Assembly (NCBI GenBank): GCA_028023455.1
Contig: JAQFVV010000031.1
Coordinates: forward strand, 5,057,237 to 5,121,236
DNA from: Epiperipatus broadwayi
Taxonomy: Eukaryota; Onychophora; Udeonychophora; Euonychophora; Peripatidae
Length of the DNA: 64,000 nt
Direction: 5' to 3'
Shown: positions 1 through 11,249 of the stretch, piece after piece
Layout: each line of letters opens with the position of its first letter
How positions within the stretch are numbered: the first letter of the stretch is position 1
The notes under the pieces: generated by a model
The model's input: the letters and a program-made list of their open reading frames with translations, nothing else
Databases searched by the model: none
Told to the model about the DNA's origin: nothing
Translations under genes and position numbers: made by a program

Positions 1-104
1 ATTGTTGAACCTTTTTCCTAATAATGTTCTAATATTGGCCCTCTTGAGATTCACAAAAAACTAGACATCAATTTTCCAGATGACAGTTAACTTTTGAACT
101 TTTT

Positions 105-462
105 TAAAACAGGCTAAACTTACTATATGTATTGCCACACACAGCAAGCTAGAGTAATCAATGGATGCCAGAAGGCCTGTGCATAAAATCCCTATCTAGT
201 GCCTATTCATCCACTATCCCCAGACTAGTTTCTGGCTTGTGGCCTTCGTCAGTGAGGAGCCTTGGATCTGAGAGCACTGCCACAAGCCAGAAAGTAGTCT
301 GGGGATATTGGATGAGTAGGCACTAGATAGGGATTTTATGCACAAGCCTTCTGGCATCCATTGATTACTCTAGCTTGCTGTGTATGGCAATACGTATAGT
401 GAGTTCTGCTTGTTTTAAAACAGTTATACACAAGCATAAGAAGTGGTGGTCATGTGATGTTT
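105..462. mobile_element. Foldback element, family P1, copy 1
   Basis: Two inverted arms of about 140 bp (103-242 and 280-420) flank a spacer of about 37 bp. The arms are imperfect, with scattered substitutions. The identical 13-bp sequence ttttgaacttttt occurs at 92-104 and 463-475, which I read as a target-site duplication. This places the element at 105-462, with about 40 bp of unique sequence to the right of the palindrome. A second member with the same arm core and the same right-end sequence is at 28367. There is no coding capacity. The left arm and spacer carry a hammerhead motif on the minus strand; the right arm carries a mutated counterpart on the + strand. Target-site length and lack of transposon-type termini favour retro-insertion. 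This could be a non-autonomous Penelope-like or retrozyme element; that is inference. Confidence 0.8.
217..258 (-). ncRNA. Minimal type I hammerhead ribozyme motif
   Basis: Read on the minus strand, the core CTGACGA (252-246) is followed by a stem-II hairpin: GGC, loop CACAA, GCC, with one A-A mismatch next to the core. Then comes GAAAC-TA-GTC (232-223), giving a 2-bp stem III with a 2-nt loop and a permitted C at the cleavage position. Flanking TCCTCA (258-253) and TGGGGA (222-217) form a 6-bp stem I with one G-U pair. Every invariant core base is present. Short stem III is known for hammerheads of Penelope-like elements and animal retrozymes. The + strand counterpart (about 264-306) has lost the CUGANGA core and the stem III pairing. 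Confidence 0.72.
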
Positions 463-475
463 TTTTGAACTTTTT

Positions 476-2284
476 GTTGGTTGGTGAGTGAGAATGTTTC
501 TATTCCATATTCAATCATTTAATCGGTGACGAATCTATATCTTGACACCTGTAAGGATTTTTTAGAAAAACCCTTCACCTTCTTTAAAGCATCAATACAA
601 ATTTTGTTTAAATTTTTCAAAACTCAAGTCTGTCATGGATTATTGAATAGGCAGGGCTATGACTGATTTGCAAATAATTTGCCACATAATCCAGTCACTC
701 ATCTATCCTTCAGAATTAGTGTGCACATGCTCAATTTTGTCATCAGTCATGGACATATGTCCAGACTTCTTCATAGCTGATACCTGTGCAACCTTCCTTG
801 ATTTTTCTATTCATTCATATATATTTCTACCTGACAAAACACTTTCTTAGTACTGTGTACAAATTTCGACAAATATTAGTATCAGAATCACGGTGACCAC
901 AAAAAAACAAATCATTGCATAGTGCTCTTCTTTTGTGCAAAGCACAAGTAGAGCAGCTGGTGTTCTTGTATGTAGTTACATTTGAACTGACATATAATGT
1001 TCAAAACTGCATAGTGATGACTAGGGAGCCAGGAATTTTTGAACAGAAAGTGCTAATAACACAAAGTGGCCAACAGAAGTTTTACTAATAAATGAAACAC
1101 AGATAATTTTTGATTCAATCTCATAGTATTTAAATTTTTTGAATGAAGTTCTAACAACATGTTGGCTATGATAAACCAGAAAATTTTATTTCAATCATAA
1201 AAATATATGTTTCATATATCCAAAATAATAGTTTTTGTTCAACATAGGTTATGTCGAATTATTTCTCTTCATATCTTAGAATGGCTTTTTATAAGGGTTG
1301 ATATTGTCTTTTATCTATTATATTATTTCCAGCTTATAATTACAATGTTACTAATAAATCTAGCATGCATTTTACACCAATTCTTTTTATAATATAAATT
1401 TCTTTATAGAAATTTTTATATGTAGCAAATCAAAGGTCTAGATACTAAATAAATGACAAAAATAAGATTAATGACAATCATGTTTATAACTAGAATCAAA
1501 GTATAAATGTGTTGAATAATATTTTAGTTAACCTTGACATTCAATTACTACCAAATGTTCTTGTAAAGACTAGCAGTAGAAAATTGTTAACTATCTATTT
1601 CTTAGAAATTGAAAAAAAACATCCAGAAGTTTTATAGATGCTGATTGAAACAAAATCATTAGGACATCAAAAGTTGGTAGTTATTTAGAGTTAAATTAAG
1701 TTAAGAGACTCTCCCCCTCCCCCATTAAAAAGCTAACTTTGTATATAGTGGAAAACACCCATGTTCATATATTATTCATGCTCACACTGCTTATTTAACA
1801 GATTAACCGTTTGTTACAAATATCATTTAAAATATTGTTAAAATAATAGCTTCCAAAATTATAGCACACTCATTAAGTCAGCACAACATAATGTTTACTA
1901 TGCAAACTAATCTGAATAATCTTTTAGTCAAACATAACAAAACTATTTGTAATGATAAAAAATTTGACGAGTATTTCATTAGTGATTTTAAATAATATAA
2001 TCATTATGTTCAAAGGGTTTCAAGAAATTTGAAATTATTTTTTATTTATTTCATTTCAAGATTAAGCAGACAATCCTGCAACTCTTTTCCATGATAATCA
2101 ATTATTTCAAAGCTTATTAGTGATTTCCTTTCTTCTTTTTTTAAGAGGACAAAACTGATTTATCATTTAAAACCATTTGGAAGTTATATATATAGATTGG
2201 GTGTTAAAATTGAAGAGCTTATTTATTTTATATTAAAATTATTTAGCAAAAAAATGTCTGCTGACTCTTAGTCTTCTAGCAATA
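476..2284. other. AT-rich intergenic sequence
   Basis: No coding region, RNA gene or bounded repeat could be supported here. The reading frames are short and of low complexity. The right edge is the trinucleotide tail of the RTE element that follows. Confidence 0.6.
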
Positions 2285-2943
2285 GGTCATCATCATCATC
2301 ATCAACCACTACCAATACACTGCAGGATGAAGGTCTCTCCAAGTTTTCTCTTCCTATCTTTAGCTTCTCTTCTCCACATCACCCCTGCACACTTTCTTAT
2401 TTCATCCATCCATCTCACATATGGTCTCTTTCTGGGTCTTTTACAATCTCTTGGAATTCAGTTCAAAATTTCAATTGTCCATCTATTATCATCTCTTCTA
2501 GCAATATGTCCAGCCCTCCACTTCAGTCTTTTAATTTTTTCAATGAGGTCAGAAACACCTGTTTATTCTCTTACCCATACATTGCGTTTTCGATCTCTTC
2601 TTGTTACTCCCAACATGCATCTTTCCATACTTCTTTGAGTGGTCTGAAGTCCCTGTATTGCTCTTCTATTAAGTGTCCAAGTCTCGGATCCATAAGTAAA
2701 AACTGGCAAAACACATTTATTAAAAACCTTCCTTTTCAACCACATAGGCATATTTCCGTTTAGTATCAAGTTATTTCTGCCAAAAGCACTCCAACTAAGT
2801 TTAATTCCATGATTAATTTCATCCATTATGTTTCCATCTGTATTAATAATCTGTATTTATAACTGTTAACTTCTTCTAATTCATCATACTCAATCTTTAT
2901 TTTCATATTTTGAGAAAATCTATTAAACATTACCTTAGTCTTT

Positions 2944-4146
2944 TTAACATTTATCTTTAGTCCTACTTTCATCTGATAACTCCTGCAACATTTCCTGCAG
3001 CTCTAAAACATTATTTGCAAAAACAACTACACCATCTGCAAAATCTAAGTGACTTAAATAATCTCCATTTACTTTCACTCCTTTAGCTTCCCATTTTAAT
3101 CCACAAAATACTTCTTGCAGCACTGCTGTAAAAAGTTTTGGAGATATGGAGTCACCCTGTCTTACACCCTTTTCAATGTTGATTTTCCTACTACCATTAT
3201 GTAATCTAATTGTTGCTGTTGCATTTTTATAAATATTCTTTAAAATATGACAATATCCTGGATCTACACCTTGATGATCCAATGCTTTAATCACTGAAGA
3301 AATGTTTATAGAATCAAATGCCTTTTCATAATCTACAAATCCTAAGCATAATGGCAACTCATATTCATTTGTCCTTTCTATAACTTCTCTCAATACCCGG
3401 ATATGATCTACTGTACTAAAACCATTTTTCAATCCAGCTTGTTCTCTTGGTTGATGGAAATCCAGTGTTTTCTGTAGACAAGTGGTAATTATCTTAGTAA
3501 AAATTTTGTATAAAATTGATAAAAGACTGATAGGTCTGTAATTTCTAATATTTTCTTTATCACCTTTTTTAAATATTAATATTAATACTGCATTCTTCCA
3601 ATCATCTGGTACATCTTTATCATTTAGACATTTGGTATATAACTTTGCTAAAAAAATTTTTATTTCTTCACCTGCTTCTTTTAATATATCAATAATAATT
3701 CCATAATTACCTGGAGCCTTCCCTTTCTTCATAAATTTAATTGCATGTCTCACTTCCTCATTCAAAATTTTGCGCAATTCGGAAGATATAATAGGTAGAG
3801 GAGGCACTTGTTTTTTATTACTATATAATTCTTGATAGAAGTGTTCTACACATTTCATGATGTCATCTCTCTTTTTAGTAATAATGCCATCTTTTTTTTT
3901 TATTGCAGATATAAATTTCCTACCAATACCAAAATGTTGTTTTACACTCTTTAGACTTTTATTCTCTTCTACAGCTTTCCTTGCTAGTTCACAATTATAT
4001 TTTCTTATATCATTTTCAACTCTTTTCCGCACCATTTTACAAAATTCAAGATATTCAATCTTTTTTAATGCATCATTGTTGTATATCCTCATATTCCTTC
4101 TTTTCTTCATAAATTCTCTAGACTCAGTAGAAATTTTATTGGTCAA
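2944..4146 (-). pseudogene. RTE reverse transcriptase domain (inactivated)
   Basis: This 400-residue open frame covers most of the RT domain. Visible motifs are NYRPISLL (residues 202-209), FVDYEKAFDSI (270-280, first catalytic Asp), GVRQGDSISP (327-336), and FADG (369-372) where FADD is expected. The second Asp of the catalytic pair is therefore Gly, which should abolish polymerase activity. The frame has no convincing own start (it opens at a TTG), because it is the middle of a longer polyprotein whose endonuclease half lies upstream in another frame. It ends shortly before the C-terminal region, which continues in a different frame down to about 2310. Confidence in the family is high. Confidence 0.92.
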
Positions 4147-4193
4147 TTGCTGCTTTTTTCTACCAGCTATCTTTGTTGCAGTTTTTAAAAGTG

Positions 4194-4263
4194 TAACAGT
4201 TTATTTTCCTATTAATGCCATTCAACTATAACAGTTTATTTTCCTATTAATGTCATTCAAATC
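4194..4263. repeat. 35-bp tandem duplication inside RTE copy 1
   Basis: Positions 4194-4228 and 4229-4263 are two adjacent copies of the same 35-bp sequence, differing at a few bases. The length is not a multiple of three. Reading the endonuclease frame through it brings a stop soon after the junction, so it is one of the lesions dividing the LINE ORF, though not the only one. Confidence 0.8.
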
Positions 4264-5401
4264 TGAATCATGTTCATAATCAACTAATACTTGAAACCGA
4301 TTTGTAAGTTCTAATTTAAATTCATTAGAATGTTTCTGAAGATTAGGAATATCAACTGTAAATATTGTTTTTCTTAATAATTTTTGTCTCTCTAATTTTA
4401 CATTAACATGTATTTTACATCTTACTAATCGATGATCACTTCCTGTGTTAAATTTATTAAGAACATTACAATCTTGAAATATGTATTTTCTGTTAGTCAA
4501 AATATAATCCAATTCTGCTGTACCTTCATTTGGATGCTTCCATGTCTATTTCCTTTTAATATTTTTCTCAAAAAAAGAATTCATAATATAAAGTTTTTCT
4601 TTTTCTGCAAACTCCACAAGTCTATGTCCTCTCTCATTTCTATTACCATAACAAAATTACCTACAGCATTTTCATCTTTCATTTGTTTACCAATTCTAGC
4701 ATTAAAGTCTCCCATAACAATTTTAAAATGTTGTTTACTCTGATCAAAAACCTTTTGTACATCCATATAAAAATCTTCTACTACTTCATCACTATGGGAA
4801 CTTGTTGGGGCATAAACCTGAATTATCTGCATTAAGTTGTAAAACTAATCTTGCCACTCTGTCCGATACACCATCAATCTCCACAATATTATTCTTCCAT
4901 TTTTTATTTATAATGAATCCTAGTCCACTTGTATTTCCAATATTTGTCTTTATAATAGAGTACATGTCCACTTTTTAAATCAATTGTTTCTTCACCTTTT
5001 CTTCTAATTTCACAAAGTCCAATAATGTCCCATTTAATACAAGACAGTTCTTCTTCTAACTCTTGCAATCTTCCTTCACTTGAAAGTGATCTGCAGTTGT
5101 AAGTACCTAAATAAAAAGTCATCAAATGGCAGCCTGAGCCCACAATCAGGGGATTCATAGCACCCTCCGCCTTCGGCCACCAACCGCTGCCTTGGTTGGT
5201 GACTTTACAGTCTCCTGGGAATAAGGGCCATGATTTATTTTTGTCTGTCATGATTATATATATTGGAAAAAATATTCTTAAACTTGGAGGTAAAAAGCCA
5301 ATAAACTCACCACGCTGGATAATGCTAGTTGGCGAGGAGCCCATCCATGTTAGTATACTATATGAATAATCACATAATAACAGCTGCAACGACAAGAACA
5401 T
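4222..5401 (-). pseudogene. RTE AP-like endonuclease domain (frameshifted)
   Basis: Three minus-strand frames (5401-4904, 4832-4581, 4512-4222) together show the exonuclease-endonuclease-phosphatase fold that nicks target DNA for target-primed reverse transcription. Markers in order are TYNCRSL near the N-terminus (about 5105), IIGLCEIRRKGE with the metal-binding Glu, VYAPT, MGDFNARIG, and finally SDHRLV with the catalytic His (about 4440). Residues N-terminal to TYNCRSL (5401-5115) do not look like endonuclease and may be leader or 5' UTR. Frameshifts near 4860 and 4550, and a tandem duplication at 4194-4263, separate it from the RT. Confidence 0.88.
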
Positions 5402-5844
5402 ATAGAGTGGACATTAGAAATTTGCCCTGCTTGGTTCCTTTAAGGCCTCCAAGAGGAATCAAAGGGTATCCTTTCAGTTAATAGCAAACTCCTTTCTGCA
5501 GCCCTAGCAATAGATGTTATGACAAAAATAAAATAGTACTAGATTTGAAATTCCTTTTATTTAAACTTTAACAAAAAATAGTGGAATGGTTCATATACTT
5601 TGGAAAATGTATTTTGAAGTTCAGATTTGGTCTTCAAAGGTTTTTGAGTGATCAACATATGAATTTCAATATAAAATCTTTATAGTAAAAATCAATAAAC
5701 TGGATTTGATTTCTTAGAAATGTAAGTTAACATATGAAAAACATTCTTAAAAAACCATATTTGAACTTTGCAAATATTTTCGTCACTCCACATTGAATAG
5801 AAAAACAGTCTAAGTAGGCTTGAAATTACTTTTCATTCAATCTT
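5402..5844. other. Short intergenic spacer
   Basis: AT-rich spacer between the RTE 5' side and the PLE fragment. It probably includes RTE 5' UTR (to about 5510, somewhat more GC-rich), but no motif fixes a boundary. Confidence 0.4.
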
Positions 5845-6723
5845 TTAACAAAACTTTCCACCACTATCAACATACAAAATGAATTTCAAGCCATATCAGG
5901 ATTAACCCTCAGTAGAACCGATGAAAACAATGAACAAGAAATAAAATATCTAGACCTGTTAATAAAAAGAGAGAACACATACCTAGATTATAAAATGATA
6001 ACTAAACCACTGCACATAAGAGGTTACACAAGTCCAAAGTCTAACACCCCCAACACATATAAATGGGCAAGTATGAATGCTTTCCTATTCAGAAATCACC
6101 ATTTATGTAAATACATAGCGGATAGGAAAAACAACATCGACAAATATATAAAAGGAAATGACTAACATAGGCTTTAAACCCAATATGATCAATCAGAGAA
6201 TAAAAACATTTTACAGAAACTCAGAAATAAACAGCCTAAAGACAATACGAAATACTTAACAATTGCTTTTATACCTAATGTAACTTCAAATATTGCAAAA
6301 AAATTCTCTAACAATTTCAAATTTAGTTTCAGAACACCTCCCAGCACTAACCGACTAATAAATAATTCCAAAGATAAAATAGATAAAGATCAAGCCCCTC
6401 ATGTGGTCTATAAAATGGCATGCCCTCAATTAGGCTGCTAGGCATCTTACTATGGTGAAACTCGAGCTAACCTCAATACAAGAATTTACCAACACAAGTA
6501 TGCATACAACAGGGTTAAAAATAAAAATGAAGGAACATCCGTCTTCTGGGACCACCAAGCGGCTACAGACCACGTGTTCGAACCCAGTTCTGCCCAAGAA
6601 ATTTGCACAGAGAAGAATGATGCCAAAAGAAAAGTCAAGGAAGCTTTTTACATAGCAAATGATCTCAATGCCATTAATACAAGAGAGGCATGCTTTGCTC
6701 TCTCTAAACAATGGACTAACTAA
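5845..6723 (+). pseudogene. Penelope-like element: RT C-terminus plus GIY-YIG endonuclease
   Basis: The first frame (about 5845-6165) gives a PLE reverse-transcriptase tail: GLTLSRTDE, then EIKYLDLLIKR (the PLE block usually ending in FLDL-I-R), then a KPLHIRGYTS segment. A frameshift near 6165 leads to a second frame with YLTIAFIPNV (about 6240) and a GIY-YIG endonuclease: VVYKMACPQLGC, one stop, SYYGETRANLNTR, YQHK, then TEKNDAKRKVKEAFYI to the end at 6723. Arg and Glu of the nuclease active site appear retained. N-terminal RT including YVDD is missing, so this is a 5'-truncated copy, consistent with retro-insertion. No intact ORF remains. Confidence 0.9.
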
Positions 6724-8300
6724 TTAAAAATACAAACTCATTTGCATATGTGTACAATAAATCACAACAGTCTTCATTTGTAAAGCTATGAGTATGAGAT
6801 TTGAACATTAAATCTCGAAAGTGACATATTATACATTAAAGTATAAAAAAAAAAAGTCGCATATTTATAATTACGATTTTTACTGGTGAAGAGAAAAACA
6901 ATTTATTACAAAAGCTTTTATGATTAAAAAAATGTATTTTATAAATACATTTTTCCTTCAATATTCTATGAAAATATTTGCATAACATAATTTTTAAAAA
7001 TATTCTTTTTATTTATCTCTTGGATGAATATTTAAACTTCAGATTTTTATATCAACTGCTTTTGGAAACTGAACTAAAATGATGAAATTTTTCTGCATAA
7101 AAAAATTATTTAAATGACCCAAGAAAGTTTAAATGAAGTGAAATGAGCTACCTAAATAAATCATTTGGATTAACTAAAAACAGAAATATAATTTTGTAAT
7201 TGAAAAGCAGAGGTAACTACCCCCCACTGGGTTATGTAACATCAAAACCATGAAAAGATATGCTCTCTTGTTATATAAGTTTAGTTTTTGACTTGATTTT
7301 TAAATTATAGAATGAATTTTGTCTATTGTTTTAATTTATGTACAGACTAAATGCTCTGAAATCATCGTTAATATATTCAGAGGATGAAAAAAAATAGTCT
7401 TACTTTTAACATCCTCTGAACATATTTACAAAAGTTATGACTACTTATTATTACAGTTAAATAATTTTGTAAATAAAAAGTCTATTTAATTCATGCAGAC
7501 AAAATAATATATTATCCTAATATTTTCTCCTTCTTTAAGCTGGAAAGTTAGAAGACTCAAAAATGTTTCTGCAGCAATAGACATATGTTTAAACAACAAT
7601 AATAAAAACTGATCAAACTGTTTTATTTTTTGCATAATTTTAAACACAAACATTCAAAAAGCAATGCAGACTATATTACTATATAACATAATACAAATCT
7701 TAAATCCGTTTTAATAAAATATCTTAAAATGTGAAACATCCAAAAATTTATTTCTCCATAAATCAGTCTGCAAATATATCTGATTATTGGCCATGTCAAA
7801 TATAACTATCAAAGAGTACTTTCCTAATTTATTAGATAATATTGTCACAATAAATGAAGAAAAATCTTTTTTTTTTGCAAATGATAACAAATGAAAAAGA
7901 CCACAGACAAAAAGAATAACAACTGATTTAATTATATAAATTGAATACATAACAAAAGATTGCTTAAAAATTTTATATGGTTATCTCTAGATAATAAAAA
8001 TTTACTAAAATATCGAAGAAATGCAATCACAATGAAGAAAAAGATTACTATGGCTTGTGATATTGGGAATAAATACTAAATGATTGCCATTCCAATTTTT
8101 ATTCAGTTAAAAATTATCAAAATAAAAAAGAAATACATTATTTTGAGTTCGATATTTTATCAAAACTGTCTTTTTTAGTGTACATGGGCTTTTCTCAAAA
8201 AAAAACCAACAAACAAACTATATATGTATGTTTTTATGTCCTCACAGTTTTTGATCATAATTTAAGTGATCTATATTAATGAATATTTCTGTAGTATATT
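6724..8300. other. AT-rich sequence, no gene
   Basis: The first part (to about 6860) may be the 3' UTR of the PLE fragment and ends in an A-run. The rest is AT-rich with poly(A)/poly(T) tracts. No coding or RNA feature is supported. Confidence 0.5.
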
Positions 8301-8304
8301 TTTC

Positions 8305-8400
8305 ACTACATCACTGACAAGTGCTGGTTCAGCACAAAATATGCATCTTGGGGATCATATATCTTTTTCACATAGTTTTTGGTCATATGTTTATGATTAC
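8305..8400 (+). repeat. Hammerhead repeat family H2, copy a (decayed)
   Basis: This is a + strand copy of the dispersed H2 family. It keeps a 5-bp stem II (GTGCT / AGCAC, loop GGTTC) and a cleavage-site block ATGCATC-TTGGGG, but the core reads CTGACAA instead of CUGANGA and AAAA instead of GAAA. It should not self-cleave. Sequence to the right (TATCTTTTTCACAT and onward) matches the copy at 29840, so the shared family extends beyond the ribozyme itself. Confidence 0.6.
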
Positions 8401-9540
8401 ACACCACAAGATGTTAAGAAACAGAAAAGTCCCTATTTTGTGTAAGAGTGGTGCAGTGAAAAATACAGTACAGAAATATTATTTATTAAATGTAATTTAA
8501 TTTCAAATTTAATTAATAGCAAAAAAAAAGATAAAAGGTTAACCAAGGACTCAATATTCTTAGAATAAGTATGACATCTTCATCAATAGTGAAGGCAGCG
8601 CCATATTACAATAATATTTTTAGTCATCTTATCTGGCTAACCAAAATAAATCTCGAACTGTTTATCCTCAAGCTAATAACAACTAGATACCCATTCACAA
8701 ATTTATGCAGAGTAATTATATCCGGTTACCTTTAAAAAAAAATGAATGCAAATAATTCATATTCTGCTAACTCAATTTTTTATAAATTCAAGCAATGATT
8801 TTTTTTTAAAAACAAACTACATAAATAGCAGATATATCGAAATATTAAAATTCTGTAATAATTAATGATTGAAGTGACATTCATGAGGATGAGTTTGCAA
8901 ACACACACACAAAAAAAAAACTAACAAGAAGCTAATAAGATTTCTCTCTTTATTTATTTACACTACTAAAGTCTGTTTTTTTTTTTTACTTATTTATCAT
9001 ACCAATAAACATTACAGTATTATCAGAAATATATTTATTTAGAACATAAAAAATAGTCTTCAATAAAATTACCACTTTTCTTGCAATGAAGCAGAAAATA
9101 TATATCTAGGAAATGACTAATACTTGATAATAGCAACATCTAAATATTCTCTTAATTTCAAAACATTTACTTTAAAAAAAAAAAAAAAAATCGATTAACA
9201 TATTGTTTTCTATTTGTTTAATATCAAATAAAATAAGCAAGCACGACTTGCCTGCAATAAACAAATATTATCAATAAATTTAAACTCAAAATTTTAAGTT
9301 AACAAATACATAACGTTTAAGTTTCAATTAACAAGAATTTTAAACATGTAAATTGAGTTGTAAGAATTCAGTAACTAAATTCACTTGCTAAACATTACCA
9401 AAAATTAGTTAATTATAAAATAAATAAAAAACGAAATCAGTTAACTCTAATGAGATTTACATTTCACATAATTTTAAATATATTTATACACCCATTAGTA
9501 AATAATTACAAAAGGATAAGCGTTAAAATAGTTTTAAAAT
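8401..9540. other. AT-rich upstream flank
   Basis: No gene is visible. It contains a short (AC)n tract at about 8900-8911 and A-runs near 9173-9190. Confidence 0.5.
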
Positions 9541-9559
9541 ATAAACCTTAGACCGACGA

Positions 9560-10000
9560 GTAAAACCTACCGGAGAAATAAAAACATGTAAAGAACCGGA
9601 AACAAAAAAAAAAGGAGTACAATAAAGGCCATTTGCTTTAACCCATGCAATTATAAAACTTATAAATTCAACAGTAAAAGTGTGGAATACCTACCATACT
9701 GATCCCTAATTTAAAGAAACAAGTAGTTACAAGCCTGAAATTACACCACCTGACTACTTCCTAAAATAAAATGGCGGTTACAGCCGGGGTTTTGACAAGG
9801 CTGATCCCGCTTCTACCAATCATATTACATATAAAGTGAACTTCCAAATTTGGTAAGTCGAAATTTGAACGTTGTTACCGCTAGGTAACGCTATCATATG
9901 TAATGTATTCAGTTAGGATTGGCTGTTTAAATTAAACCCCGATAGTTGTCTGAAGATGGCGACGACAAGTTGCAAATATTGAGTTGGATCATTTGTTTTT
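9560..10000 (+). promoter_or_regulatory. Probable aPKC promoter region
   Basis: This interval has more CpG dinucleotides than most of the window and a cluster of housekeeping-promoter motifs: ETS-like CCGGAA near 9595, CCAAT at 9816-9820, inverted CCAAT (ATTGG) at 9918-9922, and two YY1-like AANATGGCG sites on the + strand at 9768-9776 and 9953-9961. YY1 sites of this type usually lie just downstream of a start site, so initiation near 9760 and/or 9950 is plausible. A 16-bp palindrome (GTTACC-GCTA-GGTAAC, 9874-9889) sits between them. No TATA box is evident. The assignment rests on motifs plus position 0.5 kb upstream of exon 1. Confidence 0.6.
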
Positions 10001-10035
10001 ATTTCTTTTTTTTGCTTTCTTGTCATTTTATTTAG
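9853..10035 (+). other. Possible 5' UTR intron of aPKC
   Basis: A strong donor (TG|GTAAGT, GT at 9853-9854) lies 80-90 bp after the first YY1-like site. A long T/C-rich tract ending in TTTAG (AG at 10034-10035) forms a matching acceptor. Splicing would join a short leader exon (about 9765-9852) to the exon carrying the start codon. The leader would contain a 22-codon upstream ORF starting at 9771. Initiation from the second YY1-like site would instead give an unspliced leader. Confidence 0.35.
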
Positions 10036-10380
10036 TAGTGAATGTTCGAAATTAAAATTAATATTTTGTGCACCATCTATCAATTGTTAACTTAAAACTA
10101 TTCAAATGTTTAGTTATGTCTGTTTTTACCTGTAAATTCCATGCATCATAACAACCTTTTATGTTTTTAACTTTGTTGTACAAATACTGTATCAACAAAT
10201 TACAGTATTGATAATTACACAATAATTTTTAAGTTATTTAATATGCCATATTTTTTAAATTCCTTTTTTTTTTATGACTGCAGTTTAATTATCTTCGATT
10301 AAAAAAAAAAACCTGTCTAATCGTTTTTGAAAAAAGCGAAGTGTAATTACAACCTGTTGATTAGAATTTACTTTTGATAC

Positions 10381-10414
10381 TCTCCGTAGCTCAATAACTA
10401 GCGCGTCAGTCTCA
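10381..10414 (+). repeat. tRNA-Met-like 5' half
   Basis: The 34 bp resemble the 5' half of an elongator tRNA-Met: an A-box-like TAGCTCA followed by TAGCGCGTCAGTCTCA, where the similarity stops at the anticodon loop. There is no 3' half, B box or second tRNA arm. It lies in the inferred 5' UTR, 80 bp before the aPKC start codon. It could be a retro-inserted tRNA half or a truncated SINE head. Confidence 0.55.
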
Positions 10415-10493
10415 ATTCACAATTATTCATTAAATTTACTTCTTGCAAAGTTAGAATTGTAATTATCTACTTAAAATATATATTGCTGTATAA

Positions 10494-10558
10494 ATGCCAT
10501 CATCAGTCATGAATGAAAATGAACTTACGGAAATACGGGTTAAAATTGCTTATAATGG
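10494..10558 (+). CDS. aPKC: Atypical protein kinase C, coding exon 1
   Basis: ATG at 10494 opens 21 full codons plus GG of a glycine codon. The peptide starts MPSSVMNENELTE and runs into IRVKIAYNG, then the donor GTAAGT (10559). IRVKIAYNG matches the first beta strand of the PB1 domain of atypical PKCs, including the conserved Lys. Atypical PKC is a cytosolic and cortical Ser/Thr kinase of the PAR polarity complex; its PB1 domain binds PAR-6 and p62-type partners. The GG|T phase fits exactly with exon 2, where the peptide continues NIFVTYI. A second in-frame ATG at 10509 could also initiate. The kinase, pseudosubstrate and C1 parts lie outside the window. Confidence 0.9.
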
Positions 10559-11249
10559 GTAAGTATTTTATTTTTCTTAATTATTATCACTATTATTTAT
10601 GTATGTATCTAATTGTAATAGTTTTAATACAAATTACGTTGTATTATTAAGGCTTAACTATAACGTTAACAATTCAATTTTCGATCATAAATTAGCTTTA
10701 TTGTTTTTTGATTTAATTTATACATTTATTAAATTTAATTTTTTTTCTTCTTTTAAAATTTATTTATTAACAATTGTTGCGCGACATGGCATAAATTATA
10801 CATATAAATTTCCGATACAGTCATTTATTATCGAAACTTACTCTTGTGATTTTTCTTATAACTGATAATTTTATATTTAGACTCAACATTAAATAATTAT
10901 ACTACTTACTTTTATTTGCTATGGTTACTGATACAAAACAGAATCAACACGCATACTCACATATTTATTTCATTTATATTAACCACTAAGAAACCCCAAT
11001 TGATGTCTCAGGTAAGAACTATCGAACATCTGAGAAAGAAGATGGTGATATTTTCTTCATTTCAAATTTAGAAAAGCATGAACTCATTACGTTGATTGAT
11101 GCTTATCAGTGGTCTGTCCATCTCACGGTAATAACAGTCAAAATGATAAGAACGTAGGAATTTGGCATGCTAGATTCATTTTAAGCATCAAAGAGTAAAC
11201 AAATGGCAAACTTTTTTTGCAACTTATGCAAAAAAGCTGCAATTTATCA

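Larger units (their letters stand above)
2285..5401 (-). mobile_element. RTE-type non-LTR retrotransposon, copy 1
   Basis: This is a nearly complete but inactivated LINE on the minus strand, in the order expected for the RTE group: AP-type endonuclease (about 5115-4222), reverse transcriptase (4146-2944), then a C-terminal region (about 2830-2310) with the YGSETW motif typical of LINE C-termini. The minus-strand 3' end is a short (TGA)n tail at 2288-2303, typical of RTE elements, which end in microsatellites rather than poly(A). Frameshifts split the single expected ORF into at least four pieces, and the RT active site is mutated. The 5' end is not sharply defined; the open frame reaches 5401. 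Two more decayed copies are at 11250 (+) and 54470 (-). Confidence 0.9.

Noticed and set aside
264-306. Hammerhead on the + strand in the right arm of foldback copy 1
   Set aside because: CTGAGAG replaces the CUGANGA core and stem III has a G-G mismatch, so only the matching left-arm motif was called.
3857-4743. Two + strand open frames of 103-124 residues
   Set aside because: They mirror the RTE coding strand on the minus side and have Phe/Leu-rich, non-protein-like composition.
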